Source of the DNA: CAVSQX01 sp963730225 | Lineage (GTDB): Bacteria > Planctomycetota > Phycisphaerae > Tepidisphaerales > Tepidisphaeraceae | NCBI GenBank assembly: GCA_963730225.1 | Contig: CAVSQX010000005.1 | Location: 65,094 to 129,093 of the forward strand | DNA length: 64,000 bases | Direction: 5' to 3' | Part shown: one piece after another, positions 1 through 8,313 of the stretch | How positions within the stretch are numbered: the stretch's first letter is position 1 | Layout: every line of letters starts with the position of its first letter | Notes under the pieces: generated by a model | What the model saw: the letters and a program-made list of their open reading frames with translations, nothing else | The model's database searches: none | What the model was told of the DNA's origin: nothing | Program-made: the position numbers and the translations under genes

Positions 1-1
1 C

Positions 2-871
2 CATGCGGCCACGCTGCTGGGCGTTGCCGCCGCCCTCAAGGCGATGTCGTCGGAGCTTCCGCTGCGCGTGAAGTTGATCTGGCAGCCCGCCGAAGAAGGC
101 GGCGCGGGGGCGGCGCGGTTGGTGAGCGCGGGAGTTCTGGACGGCCGCATCGGGCCGAAAGTCGATGCCATTTTCGGTCTGCACGGCTGGCCGGGGCTGA
201 AAATCGGCACGATCGCCACCAAGCCCGGCGAGCTTCTGGCCGCCACCGACAATTTTGAAGCGACGTTCATCGGCCAGGGATGCCACGGCGCGTTTCCGCA
301 TCTGGGACGCGATCCGATCGTCGCCGCCTGCGAGGCGGTCACGAACCTCCAGCAGTGTGTCAGCCGTGAGTTCGATCCGACCGAGTCGGCGGTGGTCACG
401 GTCGGCATCATTCGCGGCGGCACCGCGACCAACATCATTCCCGATCGCGCCGTCATCGAAGGAACCGCGCGAACTCTGAGCGAACCGTCCCGCAAAAAAA
501 TCGCCGGCGCGATCCGCCGGCGCTGCCAGGCGATCGCCGCCGCCGGCGATTGCACCTTGGAATTTCAATGGCTCGACGGATATCCCCCCACCGTCAACGA
601 TCCGAAGATGGCGGAGTTGGTAGCTAAAACCGCCAAGGCCGTTTTCGGCGGCGAAATATATTTCCCCGTTCCGCGCCCGTGCATGGGGGGAGAAGATTTC
701 GCGTACTACCTGGAAAAAATACCGGGATGCTTTTTTCTCGTCGGCGTCGACAGCCCAGACGAGACCGACAGCCCGTCGCTGCACACGGACCGCTACAACT
801 TCTCCGACGGCGCGGTCGGCATTGGAATGCGAATGTTCTTGGAATTGGTGCTTCGGTTCTCAGACCTCTGA
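2..871 (+). CDS. M20-family amidohydrolase/peptidase, 5' end cut off by the window
   Basis: Hydrolyses an amide bond of an N-acyl amino acid or similar small substrate with a two-metal centre; cytoplasmic, by family. The open frame runs in from the window edge and starts with HAATLLG, the end of the metal-binding DxHxA motif of this family, so the true N-terminus lies upstream; the ATG at 44 is internal. Downstream are QPAEEGGAG (catalytic Glu and metal Glu), FGLHGWP (metal His), the dimerisation domain in the middle, and MGGEDFAYY near the C-terminus, all in family order. The visible 290 codons fit the last three quarters of a roughly 390-residue enzyme. It overlaps the convergent H1-like gene by 12 bp. 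The exact substrate (hippurate, IAA conjugate, acetyl-amino acid) cannot be told from this part. Confidence 0.9.
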   Translation, partial: HAATLLGVAAALKAMSSELPLRVKLIWQPAEEGGAGAARLVSAGVLDGRIGPKVDAIFGLHGWPGLKIGTIATKPGELLAATDNFEATFIGQGCHGAFPHLGRDPIVAACEAVTNLQQCVSREFDPTESAVVTVGIIRGGTATNIIPDRAVIEGTARTLSEPSRKKIAGAIRRRCQAIAAAGDCTLEFQWLDGYPPTVNDPKMAELVAKTAKAVFGGEIYFPVPRPCMGGEDFAYYLEKIPGCFFLVGVDSPDETDSPSLHTDRYNFSDGAVGIGMRMFLELVLRFSDL

Positions 872-1237
872 GTCCAGGTCTTCTTCATCCGTTTCGGACG
901 GCTCGTCTTCGGAAGAGAAGGCCGCCTCCATGGTTCCGACGACAGCGCCCGCTGCTCCACCGACGAATCCAGCGACCGATTCGGCAAACGGAGCGGCTTT
1001 TTCGGTCGCCATCGCCGCCGCGTCGACGACATGACTCGCCGCCTTCTTGAATTGTCCCGGCGCTGCCGCCATCTTTTTCTTAATCACGGTGCGGGCCTTG
1101 CGAGCGGTTTTTTTCGCCTTCCGCTCAATGGCCTTCTTTTTCGCTTTCACCTTCGCCATTATCCGCTTGGGAGCGGCCTTCTTTTTGGCCTTTTTGGCCT
1201 TTTTGGCGGGTTGCTTTTTTGCTTTGGTTTTAGCCAT
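860..1237 (-). CDS. Lysine/alanine-rich histone H1-like protein
   Basis: A 125-residue basic protein, likely binding DNA in the nucleoid. The first half is almost wholly Lys/Ala/Arg (MAKTKAKKQPAKKAKKAKKK and further AKKK blocks), as in bacterial H1-like tails; the second half has an Ala/Gly-rich, helix-prone stretch and an acidic end (SSEDEPSETDEEDLDSEV). The start at 1237 is chosen because AGGAG lies five bases upstream; a longer frame to 1300 has no such site. The acidic C-terminal tail could balance the charge or act as a self-inhibitory clamp (inference). The low-complexity composition means homology is weak evidence; the call rests on composition and size. Confidence 0.7.
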   Translation of the reverse strand: MAKTKAKKQPAKKAKKAKKKAAPKRIMAKVKAKKKAIERKAKKTARKARTVIKKKMAAAPGQFKKAASHVVDAAAMATEKAAPFAESVAGFVGGAAGAVVGTMEAAFSSEDEPSETDEEDLDSEV

Positions 1238-1331
1238 CGATTCTCCTGTGAATGGTCTGCCGGTCCTTGTACCCGATTTGCGGGTCAAAGTTGACAACAT
1301 TCAAGATTTTGCGACAGAAAGCGAAGAGATG

Positions 1332-1407
1332 GCCTATTGCCTATTTCCTATTGAAGGAGAAGACGCCGCATTTCAATTGGAAATAGGCAATAGGCAATTG
1401 GCAATTT
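1332..1407. repeat. Inverted heptamer array, copy 1 (TTGCCTA units)
   Basis: The left arm (1332-1354) repeats the seven-base unit TTGCCTA/TTTCCTA; the right arm (1371-1407) repeats its complement (TAGGCAA, CAATTGG). The arms are separated by about 17 bases and could pair into a long hairpin. It lies between two minus-strand genes. Related arrays occur at 12357, 26166 and 48284. Confidence 0.8.
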
Positions 1408-1408
1408 C

Positions 1409-2224
1409 TTAGCTCATCGGCTGATATCCCACTTCCCGCATGACTTTCCCGTATCTCTCCTCCAGCAGGCTCAGCTCTGCATAGCCCATTTCCTGCTGCC
1501 AGGAACCGACCCGTCCGCGGCGGATAAATCGCTCATTTTCGTCGCCCTTTTTGCTCTCGACGCCGAAGCGTTCCTCGGCGGCCCGCATGTTCTCAAACCG
1601 CGATGCTTCGATCGCCGATTCGACCCTGGCCGGCGAGCAACGAAGGCCGACAAACTCGATCAGGCGATCCAGGCAAGCGGGCAAATCCTGATGCAATTGC
1701 TCGTAGGTCAAAAGCAGCAGCTTCGGATGCCGCCGCGGCAGCAGCCATCCGGCGACGTGCTGATCCCATTCGCAAGGCCAATGACCCTGCCCGACGAACT
1801 GTCCCAGCGAAAGATTATCTTTCCTGTCCAGGAATTTCTGGTAGTGCCAATACGAAACCATCGTGTCGCGCGGATCGCGCAGGATGTAGACGACTCTGGG
1901 CAGGCGCTGATCGCAGGCCGCATGACACAAAAAGAATCTCGGTTCCGCGAGCTTCGCATACATGGCCAGCGATCCACCTTGCGTGTAGGCCAGGTTCACA
2001 TCGGGCACAAACTGGTGGAACGCGTCAAGCCCCATCGGCTCGCGCTGGGGGGTAGCGGCGGTGAGTTGCGCCAGAAGATATCCCAACCACGTCGCGCCGG
2101 ATTTGGGATAACTACAGATGAACACATCCGACGGTCGCATCGTGGCGTAGAAATCGGTGCGATCGCGAGTTCGGGCTCCCTCAGGCTGCGCGTCCACCGC
2201 GCAATTGGATTCGGTCTGCATCAT
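1409..2224 (-). CDS. Sulfotransferase family protein (PAPS-dependent)
   Basis: Transfers sulfate from PAPS to a hydroxyl or amino group of a carbohydrate or other acceptor. Residues about 39-46 read YPKSGATW, the 5'-phosphosulfate loop; further on YILRDPRDTMVSYWHYQKFL matches the 3'-phosphate-binding motif with its conserved Arg and Ser region; RRGRVGSWQ near the end matches the C-terminal RKGxxGDWK-type motif. The start at 2224 (ATGATG) has GGAG about nine bases upstream; a GTG at 2263 would lie inside the promoter-like sequence. About 271 residues, normal for the Sulfotransfer_1 family. It is divergent from the HldE-like gene and next to a glycosyltransferase block, which suggests sulfation of a surface polysaccharide (inference). 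Confidence 0.88.
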   Translation of the reverse strand: MMQTESNCAVDAQPEGARTRDRTDFYATMRPSDVFICSYPKSGATWLGYLLAQLTAATPQREPMGLDAFHQFVPDVNLAYTQGGSLAMYAKLAEPRFFLCHAACDQRLPRVVYILRDPRDTMVSYWHYQKFLDRKDNLSLGQFVGQGHWPCEWDQHVAGWLLPRRHPKLLLLTYEQLHQDLPACLDRLIEFVGLRCSPARVESAIEASRFENMRAAEERFGVESKKGDENERFIRRGRVGSWQQEMGYAELSLLEERYGKVMREVGYQPMS

Positions 2225-2245
2225 TCGGCTATCTCCATCATCCGA

Positions 2246-2300
2246 TTTATCGGACGCTGCCACGATCGGGCTTCAGCGAATTTGCCCCTTCGTCCGATAA
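2246..2300. promoter_or_regulatory. Divergent promoter pair with CGTCCGATAA motif
   Basis: Two copies of CGTCCGATAAA face outward: one read on the minus strand (2246-2255, serving the sulfotransferase) and one on the plus strand (2291-2300, serving the HldE-like gene). GATAAA resembles a -10 box. A GCTTCAGC block in the middle stands 14 bases from CGTCC on each side. The same motif occurs before enolase and, in part, at 8276-8307. Confidence 0.5.
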
Positions 2301-2311
2301 AACAAGTGAGC

Positions 2312-3869
2312 ATGTCCACCAGCCGAAAGATCTGCACCCTGGCCCAATTGCTCGACATCCGCCGCCGCGCCCAAAGCGACGGCAAAACGGTCGTGCACTG
2401 TCACGGCTGTTTCGACATCGTTCATCCGGGGCACGTGCACCATCTGCAATTCGCCAAATCCCTGGGCGAGCTGCTCATCGTCAGCGTCAGCGCCGATCCG
2501 CAGGTGAACAAGGGAATCAACCGCCCGCTGATTCCCGACGATTTGCGCGGCGAACCTGGCGGCGCTGGAATGCGTCGATTGCGTTTACGTCAGCCCCCAT
2601 CCCACCGCCGAGGAAATTCTCGGCCAGCTCAAACCCGATTTGTACGTCAAGGGGCGCGAATACGAGACGAATCACGATCCGCGATTTCTGGCCGAACGCG
2701 ACATCGTCGTCAAAAACGGCGGGCGCGTCGTCTTCTCCAGCGGCGACGTGATCTTTTCCTCCACCGCCCTGATCGATTCCCTGAAATGCTCGGAGCTGTT
2801 CAACGACGAGAAAGTCCGCCGGTTCCGCCAGCAGTGCGATCTTTCCTCCGCCGCGTTGGCCAATCTTCTTCAGCGCTGCCGCGGGAAAAAAATGGTCGTG
2901 GTGGGCGATTACGTTCTGGATCGCTACCACTTCTGTGATGCCGTCGGCGTCGCCAGCGAAAGCCCGATGATGACGCTGCGATCGCTGGACTGCCGGGAAT
3001 ATGACGGCGGGGCCGGAATCATCGCCGCCCATCTGTGCGGCCTGGGCGCTGCGACGACGCTGATTACGGCCCTGGCCGACGATGCGGCGGCCACACGCCT
3101 TCAGGGGGCTGGAGTGCAGGTGTGCGCCATTTCACGAATCGGGCCCGTCACCAAGAGCCGGTTCCTCGTCGACGAATCCAAACTTTTCAAACTCGATCAG
3201 GGAACCGTCGCGCCGCTGGATTCGGCCACGCTGGATCAGATCGCCAACCTGATCATCGAGCACTCGACCGACGCCGACGGCGTCGTCTTCGCCGATTTCG
3301 GCTACGGTCTGATCACCGCCCCGTTGCTGGCGCGAGTGCTTCCGATCATCCGCCCGCGCGTGCCGATTCTGACCGCGGATGTCAGCGGGCGACAGAACAC
3401 GCTGCCTCTGTTCAAGCGGGTGGACCTTCTCTGCCCGACCGAGCGCGAGGTTCGCCAGACACTGAACAATTTTTCCAGCGGGCTCAACGCCGTGGTGTAC
3501 GATCTGCTTCGGCTGACCGACGCGAAAGCCGCTCTGATCACGCTCGGCAAACAGGGCGTGTGCATTTTCGACCAGCAACAACAGACCGCACCCGAGGAAT
3601 CGTGGGATCGCAAGTTGAGAGCGGCGTATTTACCCGCACTGGGGCGCCGGGCGGTTGATCCGCTGGGATGCGGGGACGCGCTGTTGGCCGCTGCCAGCCT
3701 GTCATTGGCCGGCGGCGGTTCGCTTGCGGCCGCGGCGTATCTCGGTTCGCTGGCCGCGGCCATCGAACTTCAGCAACTCGGCAATCGGCCCATCGACGCC
3801 GATCAACTCCTATCCGCTCTGGATGCTTGGGCAGATTCTCCTTCGCAACACATCCGCCTGGCCTCGTGA
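2312..3869 (+). CDS. HldE-like bifunctional enzyme, nucleotidyltransferase then PfkB kinase; one-base frameshift
   Basis: Likely makes an activated sugar (ADP-heptose type) by phosphorylation and nucleotidyl transfer. The N-terminal part has HGCFDIVHPGHVHHL, the HxGH nucleotidyltransferase signature, and VNKGINRPLIPDDLR as in the RfaE C-domain; the C-terminal part (from about residue 190) has VVVGDYVLDRY, YDGGAGIIAAHL and DPLGCGDALLAAA, the PfkB/RfaE kinase motifs with the catalytic Asp in GCGDA. In E. coli HldE the order is kinase first. The frame breaks at 2549-2550: removing one G restores DLRANLAALECVDCVYVSPHP and gives one protein of about 518 residues. As sequenced, translation would stop early or restart at 2640. 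Start ATG 2312 follows AAGTGAG. It heads the plus-strand polysaccharide genes. Confidence 0.8.
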
Positions 3870-3884
3870 ACCATTGGTGAACCT

Positions 3885-6023
3885 TTGGTGAACCCGCCGC
3901 CCGCTTCATCTTGCCACTGGATTCCGCTGGCTCTGCTGCGCGATCGGTTTTCCGCGAATGTCGATGCGCTGGCCACACGCTATCCCGCGCTGGCCGATTC
4001 GCTGCGATCCTTTCAGCCGAATGAGACTCACTACATTCTGGGCCGGCCCGATCGCATTGTTTTGGGCGTTGGTACGCCGCCGAATATTCAACCGGTGCCC
4101 GCGACGGTTCCCCCGGCGATCGCCGCCGGCCTGATGCGGCAATTGTATCCAAAGGGAAAATGCGACAAACCGTTGTTGATCGTCGGCGAAGATCTGGGCT
4201 GGTTGCTCAACAGCGTTTTTTCGCTGCCCTGCGACTCCCCCAGCGCGGCTGGGCATCGTCAGCCGCTGTTTGTTCTGATTCGGGAACTCCAGCGGCTCTG
4301 GATTATTCTGCACGTGCACGATTGGCCCATTTTACTGGCAGATTCGCGCATCCGCCTTTTCGTCGGCGTCGACGCCCTGGACCAATTCCGCCGTAGCATG
4401 ATCGAGCAAACCCTCTGCCCCTGGCCGACGATTTCTTTGAAAATCGATCCCGTGCTTTGGCCGGCTGAGCTTTCCTTCGACCAGATGATGGCCGACGCCC
4501 GCGGCCAACTGGCGCAGGAGCGGCAGCATTTGAACGCAATCCTGCAAACGCTCAATCAGCAATTCGATCCGCTTGATTTTGTCGCCCGCAACCGGGGCGG
4601 CCAGCCGCTGCGCATTCTCGGCATCACCTCGCGCTTCACGACATTCCTCCAGTATTCCATGCGCGACTGGCTCGCCGCCTTCGAGAGTCTCGGCCACCGC
4701 ACGCAACTGCTGATCGAAACCGCCGACCATGAAGCCCCCAGCGAAATCGCCGTCGCTTCCGCCTGCGCGGAGTTCAAGCCCGATCTGATTGTCTCGATCG
4801 ACCATTTTCGCCCCGCGTTTCCCGGGGTTCCGGCGAACGTCCCGGTCGTGATGTGGGTGCAGGACACGCTGCCGAAAATTTTCGATCCGGAAGCGGGGGC
4901 CGCCCAGGGCGAGCGCGATTTCTGTTTGGGATTTGGGCGATTACAGCTCTCCCGTCGATTCGGATATCCGCCGCAGCGTTTTCTCTCGGCCAACATCGGC
5001 GTCAACACCGATCGTTTCGCGCCCGGCGAGTTGACCGAATCGGAACGACAGCAGTTTGCCTGCGACGTTTCCTACATCAGCCACGCCAGCGCAAGCGCCG
5101 AGCAACTAGTGAGCGAGCAGATCGCGCAGATCAATACAACGCCCGCCACGCGCCTCTTCAACGACATGTTTGCGCGAATTGTCACCCACTACGAAACCGG
5201 CGGCCCCGCGCTGGACGAGCCGGTCGTCAAACAAATGTTGGCCGATTCCATGCTGGACACCCACGCCACCGTCAACGTCAGGGCGCACTCGCAAACGTTG
5301 GGTTTTTTCTATCACACCATCAACAACGCCGTCTTCCGCCACCAGACGCTCTGTTGGCTCAGCGAACTGGGCGTCGACCTGCGGCTCTACGGCCGCGGAT
5401 GGGAAAAGCATCCCCGCCTGGCCCGCCACGCTCGCGGCGTCGCCGACAACCAGACGCAGCTTCGCCTGATTTATCAGGCCAGCAAGATCAATCTTCAGGT
5501 CGTCGCTTCCGGGGCGGTGCATCAACGGCTGCTCGACGGCCTGGCTTGCGGTGGATTTTTTCTCATCCGCCACAGCATCGGCGACGAGGTGGGAAAATAT
5601 TTTCAGCCGTTGTGGGATTGGTGCCGGCGGAACGGGATCACGAGCCAAGCCGAACTGTCCGCCCGCGCCGACGATGAAGCCCGGTCGCTGATGGATTCGA
5701 TCAACCGGATCATGGGCTACGACATGACCGCGGCCGAAATGAATCTGTTCGGCCTGTTGGAAACACACGCCGACGCCGATTTCATGCACTCGGCCACGTC
5801 GATCTGGCCCCAATATGAGCAGATTTGCTTCCGCAATCGCGCGGAGTTGAGCGATCGGCTGAAACAATTTCTCCCCGACGCCGCCCTCCGCCGGCAAATC
5901 GCCGCCGACATGCGCGAAAAAGTTCTCGAAAAGGCCAGCTACCGGCGAATTACCCAGCGGCTTCTGGACCTGATCTGCTCGCAGCTCACGCTGCCGCCCG
6001 CCAGGCTGAAAGCCGCCGCGTGA
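3885..6023 (+). CDS. Large glycosyltransferase, CgeB/DUF3880-like
   Basis: A 712-residue protein that probably transfers a sugar during surface glycan synthesis. The middle section beginning LRILGITSRFTTFLQYSM and running through MWVQDTLPKIF resembles the N-domain of CgeB/YkvP-type glycosyltransferases, and the later section with LYGRGWEKHPRLARH, INLQVVASGAVHQRLLDGLACGGF resembles their donor-binding C-domain. The first 230 residues are of no family I recognise. The start is TTG 3885 or GTG 3888, 15 bases after the HldE-like stop, so co-transcription is likely. Its end overlaps the convergent deacetylase gene by 38 bp. The sugar donor and acceptor cannot be told from the sequence. Confidence 0.75.
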   Translation: MVNPPPASSCHWIPLALLRDRFSANVDALATRYPALADSLRSFQPNETHYILGRPDRIVLGVGTPPNIQPVPATVPPAIAAGLMRQLYPKGKCDKPLLIVGEDLGWLLNSVFSLPCDSPSAAGHRQPLFVLIRELQRLWIILHVHDWPILLADSRIRLFVGVDALDQFRRSMIEQTLCPWPTISLKIDPVLWPAELSFDQMMADARGQLAQERQHLNAILQTLNQQFDPLDFVARNRGGQPLRILGITSRFTTFLQYSMRDWLAAFESLGHRTQLLIETADHEAPSEIAVASACAEFKPDLIVSIDHFRPAFPGVPANVPVVMWVQDTLPKIFDPEAGAAQGERDFCLGFGRLQLSRRFGYPPQRFLSANIGVNTDRFAPGELTESERQQFACDVSYISHASASAEQLVSEQIAQINTTPATRLFNDMFARIVTHYETGGPALDEPVVKQMLADSMLDTHATVNVRAHSQTLGFFYHTINNAVFRHQTLCWLSELGVDLRLYGRGWEKHPRLARHARGVADNQTQLRLIYQASKINLQVVASGAVHQRLLDGLACGGFFLIRHSIGDEVGKYFQPLWDWCRRNGITSQAELSARADDEARSLMDSINRIMGYDMTAAEMNLFGLLETHADADFMHSATSIWPQYEQICFRNRAELSDRLKQFLPDAALRRQIAADMREKVLEKASYRRITQRLLDLICSQLTLPPARLKAAA

Positions 6024-6837
6024 ATTCCGCTCCGTCCCAATCCCGCACCAGAAATCGCGGCTGTTGCAACCGATCGGTCTGCGGCGTGATTCGACCCGGA
6101 AAATTCGAATACGCCGATTCAAACCCCGCTCGCCGCACGATCCGGACCGTTTCCGACGAATAATCGCGCCGGCCGCCAAACGGATACGAGAAGCGCCGCA
6201 CCGTTCGGCCCAGAATGTCTTCCAGATTTCGCTTGCCCCCGACAATTTCCTCTTCCTGCCGAACCGGCGTTTCCGCGGCCAGCAGCGGATGCATCACCGT
6301 GTGTGCGCCGATCTCGATCAATCCCTCGCGATCCAGTTCCCGCAGTTCGTCCGAGGTCATCATGCGATGCGATTCGCGGCTGGTGCATTCGGTACCCATC
6401 CGCTTCCGCAAATCGGCCAGCAATTCTTCCCGCCGATCGACGGATACCCCGTGCAGTTTTCCGCACCAATCCCGATACATTTCCTCCCGCGACCCTGGCT
6501 CCGTCGGCAGCAGAACATTCCACCCCCCGTTTAGCGCCGGCCCGCGGGGCCGGGCGTCATCTCGCAGGAAAACCCTTTCCAACTCATCCCAAAAGAATTC
6601 CCTCCGTCGATCCGTGCAACCCGTCGTCGCAAAAATCGTCGCCGAAATTCCGAATCGTCGCAGCAACGGAGCAGCCTGGTAAAAATTATCCGCGTATCCA
6701 TCGTCGAATGTCACCATGACCTCTGCCGCAATCGGCCGCAGCGCTTCGAGATGCTCCTCAAAATGCTCCGGCGTCACCGCCAGCAACTGCGGATCGCTGG
6801 CCAGATGCGTCACCCGGTGATACAGCAGCGCAATCAC
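5986..6837 (-). CDS. Polysaccharide deacetylase (NodB domain)
   Basis: Removes acetyl groups from N-acetylated sugars in a polysaccharide or lipid-linked glycan. Residues 43-51 read TFDDGYADN, the NodB motif with catalytic and metal Asp; IGAHTVMHPLL supplies the metal-binding His pair (HxxxH form) and RRFSYPFGGR the following Arg/Pro motif. At 283 residues it is of usual length and has no signal peptide, so action on a cytoplasmic lipid-linked precursor is plausible. Residues 94-106 (DARPRGPALNGGW) are encoded by a GC-hairpin repeat described separately and look like an insertion between two fold elements. Its ATG overlaps the stop of the upstream methyltransferase by four bases, showing translational coupling. 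Confidence 0.88.
   Translation of the reverse strand: MIALLYHRVTHLASDPQLLAVTPEHFEEHLEALRPIAAEVMVTFDDGYADNFYQAAPLLRRFGISATIFATTGCTDRRREFFWDELERVFLRDDARPRGPALNGGWNVLLPTEPGSREEMYRDWCGKLHGVSVDRREELLADLRKRMGTECTSRESHRMMTSDELRELDREGLIEIGAHTVMHPLLAAETPVRQEEEIVGGKRNLEDILGRTVRRFSYPFGGRRDYSSETVRIVRRAGFESAYSNFPGRITPQTDRLQQPRFLVRDWDGAEFTRRLSAWRAAA
6527..6560. repeat. TTTAG-type GC hairpin repeat, inside the deacetylase gene
   Basis: CGTTTAGC followed by GCCGGCCC-GCG-GGGCCGGGC, a palindrome of about eight base pairs. It is read through in frame by the deacetylase gene. Relatives lie at 20764, 24658, 37436, 54556 and 57511. It shares the flank CCCCCC(G/A)TTTAGC with the copy at 24658. Confidence 0.65.
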
Positions 6838-7481
6838 CCGTTCCCCCGCTGCGCCCGAATTGTGATGAGCAGTTGGTAATCCCGATCCACAAAATCCAGT
6901 TCTTCTTTCGTTAATTCTGCGCTGGCCAATCCCTGCAAAAACGCCGTCGCCGCCAGCACATTACCGTGACCTGCCACCTGGACGTCGGCAAAGACCGGTT
7001 CAAACAATCGCCGCGCCGACGCGGTCGTGAACCGCCAGAAATCTCCCCAGCGATCCATGTCGTACCGGCTGATCTGGCTGATTCCCCCGACGCTCGCCAG
7101 CACCACGCCGCCCGGCCGCAGCGCCGCCGCGCACGTTCGCACCGCCGCGGCCACATCGAACACGAATGGCAGAACCTGCGTCAGAATGATGCAATCAAAA
7201 ACCCCCGCCGGCACGCTGCTTCCGCTACTCAGATCGCCGACGATTGTCGCGTGCCGGTTTCCCGCCGTCGCGTGCAGCACATCCGATTGCGTCACCCGCG
7301 CCCCGCCGAATGTTTTTGTGTACGTCGCATCCCCCACTTCCAGCACCCGGCCGCAAATGTCCGCCGCGTGATCGGCCAGAAATCTCTCGATGTAGTACCG
7401 ATCGATCGGCTGACCGCGATCCAGCCCGAACACCCGGCTGACCGGCTCCAATCTCCGCAAGTCCGACCACACGCCGCTCAT
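6834..7481 (-). CDS. SAM-dependent methyltransferase-like protein
   Basis: A 215-residue class I methyltransferase-fold protein. RVLEVGDATYTKTFGG (about residues 45-60) stands where motif I should be but lacks the usual GxGxG, having EVGDATYTK; the later FDCIILTQVLPFVFDV and LRPGGVVLASVGGISQ match motifs IV and V/VI. This atypical motif I is known in methyltransferases encoded beside polysaccharide glycosyltransferases. Start 7481 is chosen because its ATG overlaps the upstream stop (ATGA) and its own stop overlaps the next ATG in the same way, so three genes (7478-8269, this, 5986-6837) form a coupled operon. Substrate probably a sugar or lipid-linked glycan; whether it still binds SAM is open. 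Confidence 0.75.
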   Translation of the reverse strand: MSGVWSDLRRLEPVSRVFGLDRGQPIDRYYIERFLADHAADICGRVLEVGDATYTKTFGGARVTQSDVLHATAGNRHATIVGDLSSGSSVPAGVFDCIILTQVLPFVFDVAAAVRTCAAALRPGGVVLASVGGISQISRYDMDRWGDFWRFTTASARRLFEPVFADVQVAGHGNVLAATAFLQGLASAELTKEELDFVDRDYQLLITIRAQRGNG

Positions 7482-8269
7482 GTTTTCACGAACCAGTAGA
7501 AGCATTCGTACGCCCAGACGCACTGCATCCACCGCCGTGTGCGCCCCGATGGAAAATCGCGCGTCGCTTGGACGATGGCTGCCACTTCATTCCCCTGCGG
7601 ATAAACCGTCGGCGGCCGTGGCTTGCCGGTGCGCTGGCCGGTCAGCTTGAACCACCATCTCCGCCACGACATCAGCCGTTTCATCTGTTGTGCGAAATAC
7701 CACCGCTGCTCATCCACGTTCACAAATCCGCCGCAGGCGATCAGCTTCAAACCGGCCTGGCTTCCCCATCGCGCCAATTTCCCCGGCCAGATCGCCCGGT
7801 CGATCGGTTGAACCGATTTGTACAGCCCCAGCATTTTCAACCAATTCCACATCAACGTATCGGTGGCGATCGAAACAATTCCTCCCCTGCGCGTCGCCCG
7901 CGCTAGATCGGCCAGCCAGCGATCTGGCTGCGCGATATGCTCGATCACCGCGGCGCTGACCACCGCATCGAACGCCGAATCGGCGAACGGCACGCCGTCG
8001 GTGCAGATCAGTCTTGCCGCCGGCCCGGCGCGTCGCACGAAATTCAGCCGGGCCGTGCTGATCTCCAGCCCCGTGAGATTTTTGAATCCAAGTGCATCCA
8101 GCGTCCGCAGAACTCTTCCCGCTCCGCAGCCGGCCTCCAGAATGTTTGCCGAGCGCGGCAGTTCCAGCAGCGGCCGAATCACCGAGGCGTAACGCATGCG
8201 CTCCAGCACCGGCGGAATCGCCGACAATTCCCCGGCAACGTCGTTCCAGGCGGCGGTCAATGCGGTCAT
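7478..8269 (-). CDS. SAM-dependent methyltransferase, class I
   Basis: A 263-residue enzyme with a canonical SAM site: ILEAGCGAGR at about residues 43-52 (motif I), LTGLEIS (motif II acidic residue), DGVPFADSAFDAVVSAAVIEHI (motif IV region) and ARATRRGGIVSIAT (motif V/VI). It is the first gene of a coupled minus-strand operon with a second methyltransferase and a polysaccharide deacetylase, so it probably modifies a glycan or its lipid carrier. The ATG at 8269 has no Shine-Dalgarno sequence but sits six bases after a GATAAT box, the arrangement expected for a leaderless mRNA. Confidence 0.85.
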   Translation of the reverse strand: MTALTAAWNDVAGELSAIPPVLERMRYASVIRPLLELPRSANILEAGCGAGRVLRTLDALGFKNLTGLEISTARLNFVRRAGPAARLICTDGVPFADSAFDAVVSAAVIEHIAQPDRWLADLARATRRGGIVSIATDTLMWNWLKMLGLYKSVQPIDRAIWPGKLARWGSQAGLKLIACGGFVNVDEQRWYFAQQMKRLMSWRRWWFKLTGQRTGKPRPPTVYPQGNEVAAIVQATRDFPSGRTRRWMQCVWAYECFYWFVKT

Positions 8270-8275
8270 AAAAAG

Positions 8276-8307
8276 ATTATCGGCCGCCCGATCCGCGGTC
8301 CGATAAT
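8276..8307. promoter_or_regulatory. Mirror-image GATAAT promoters for divergent leaderless genes
   Basis: GATAAT occurs on the minus strand at 8281-8276 and on the plus strand at 8302-8307. Each is exactly six bases from the ATG of its gene (8269 minus, 8314 plus), and neither gene has a Shine-Dalgarno sequence. The nine-base arms GATTATCGG/CCGATAATC form an inverted repeat that could also bind a dimeric regulator. Confidence 0.6.
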
Positions 8308-8313
8308 CATTTC

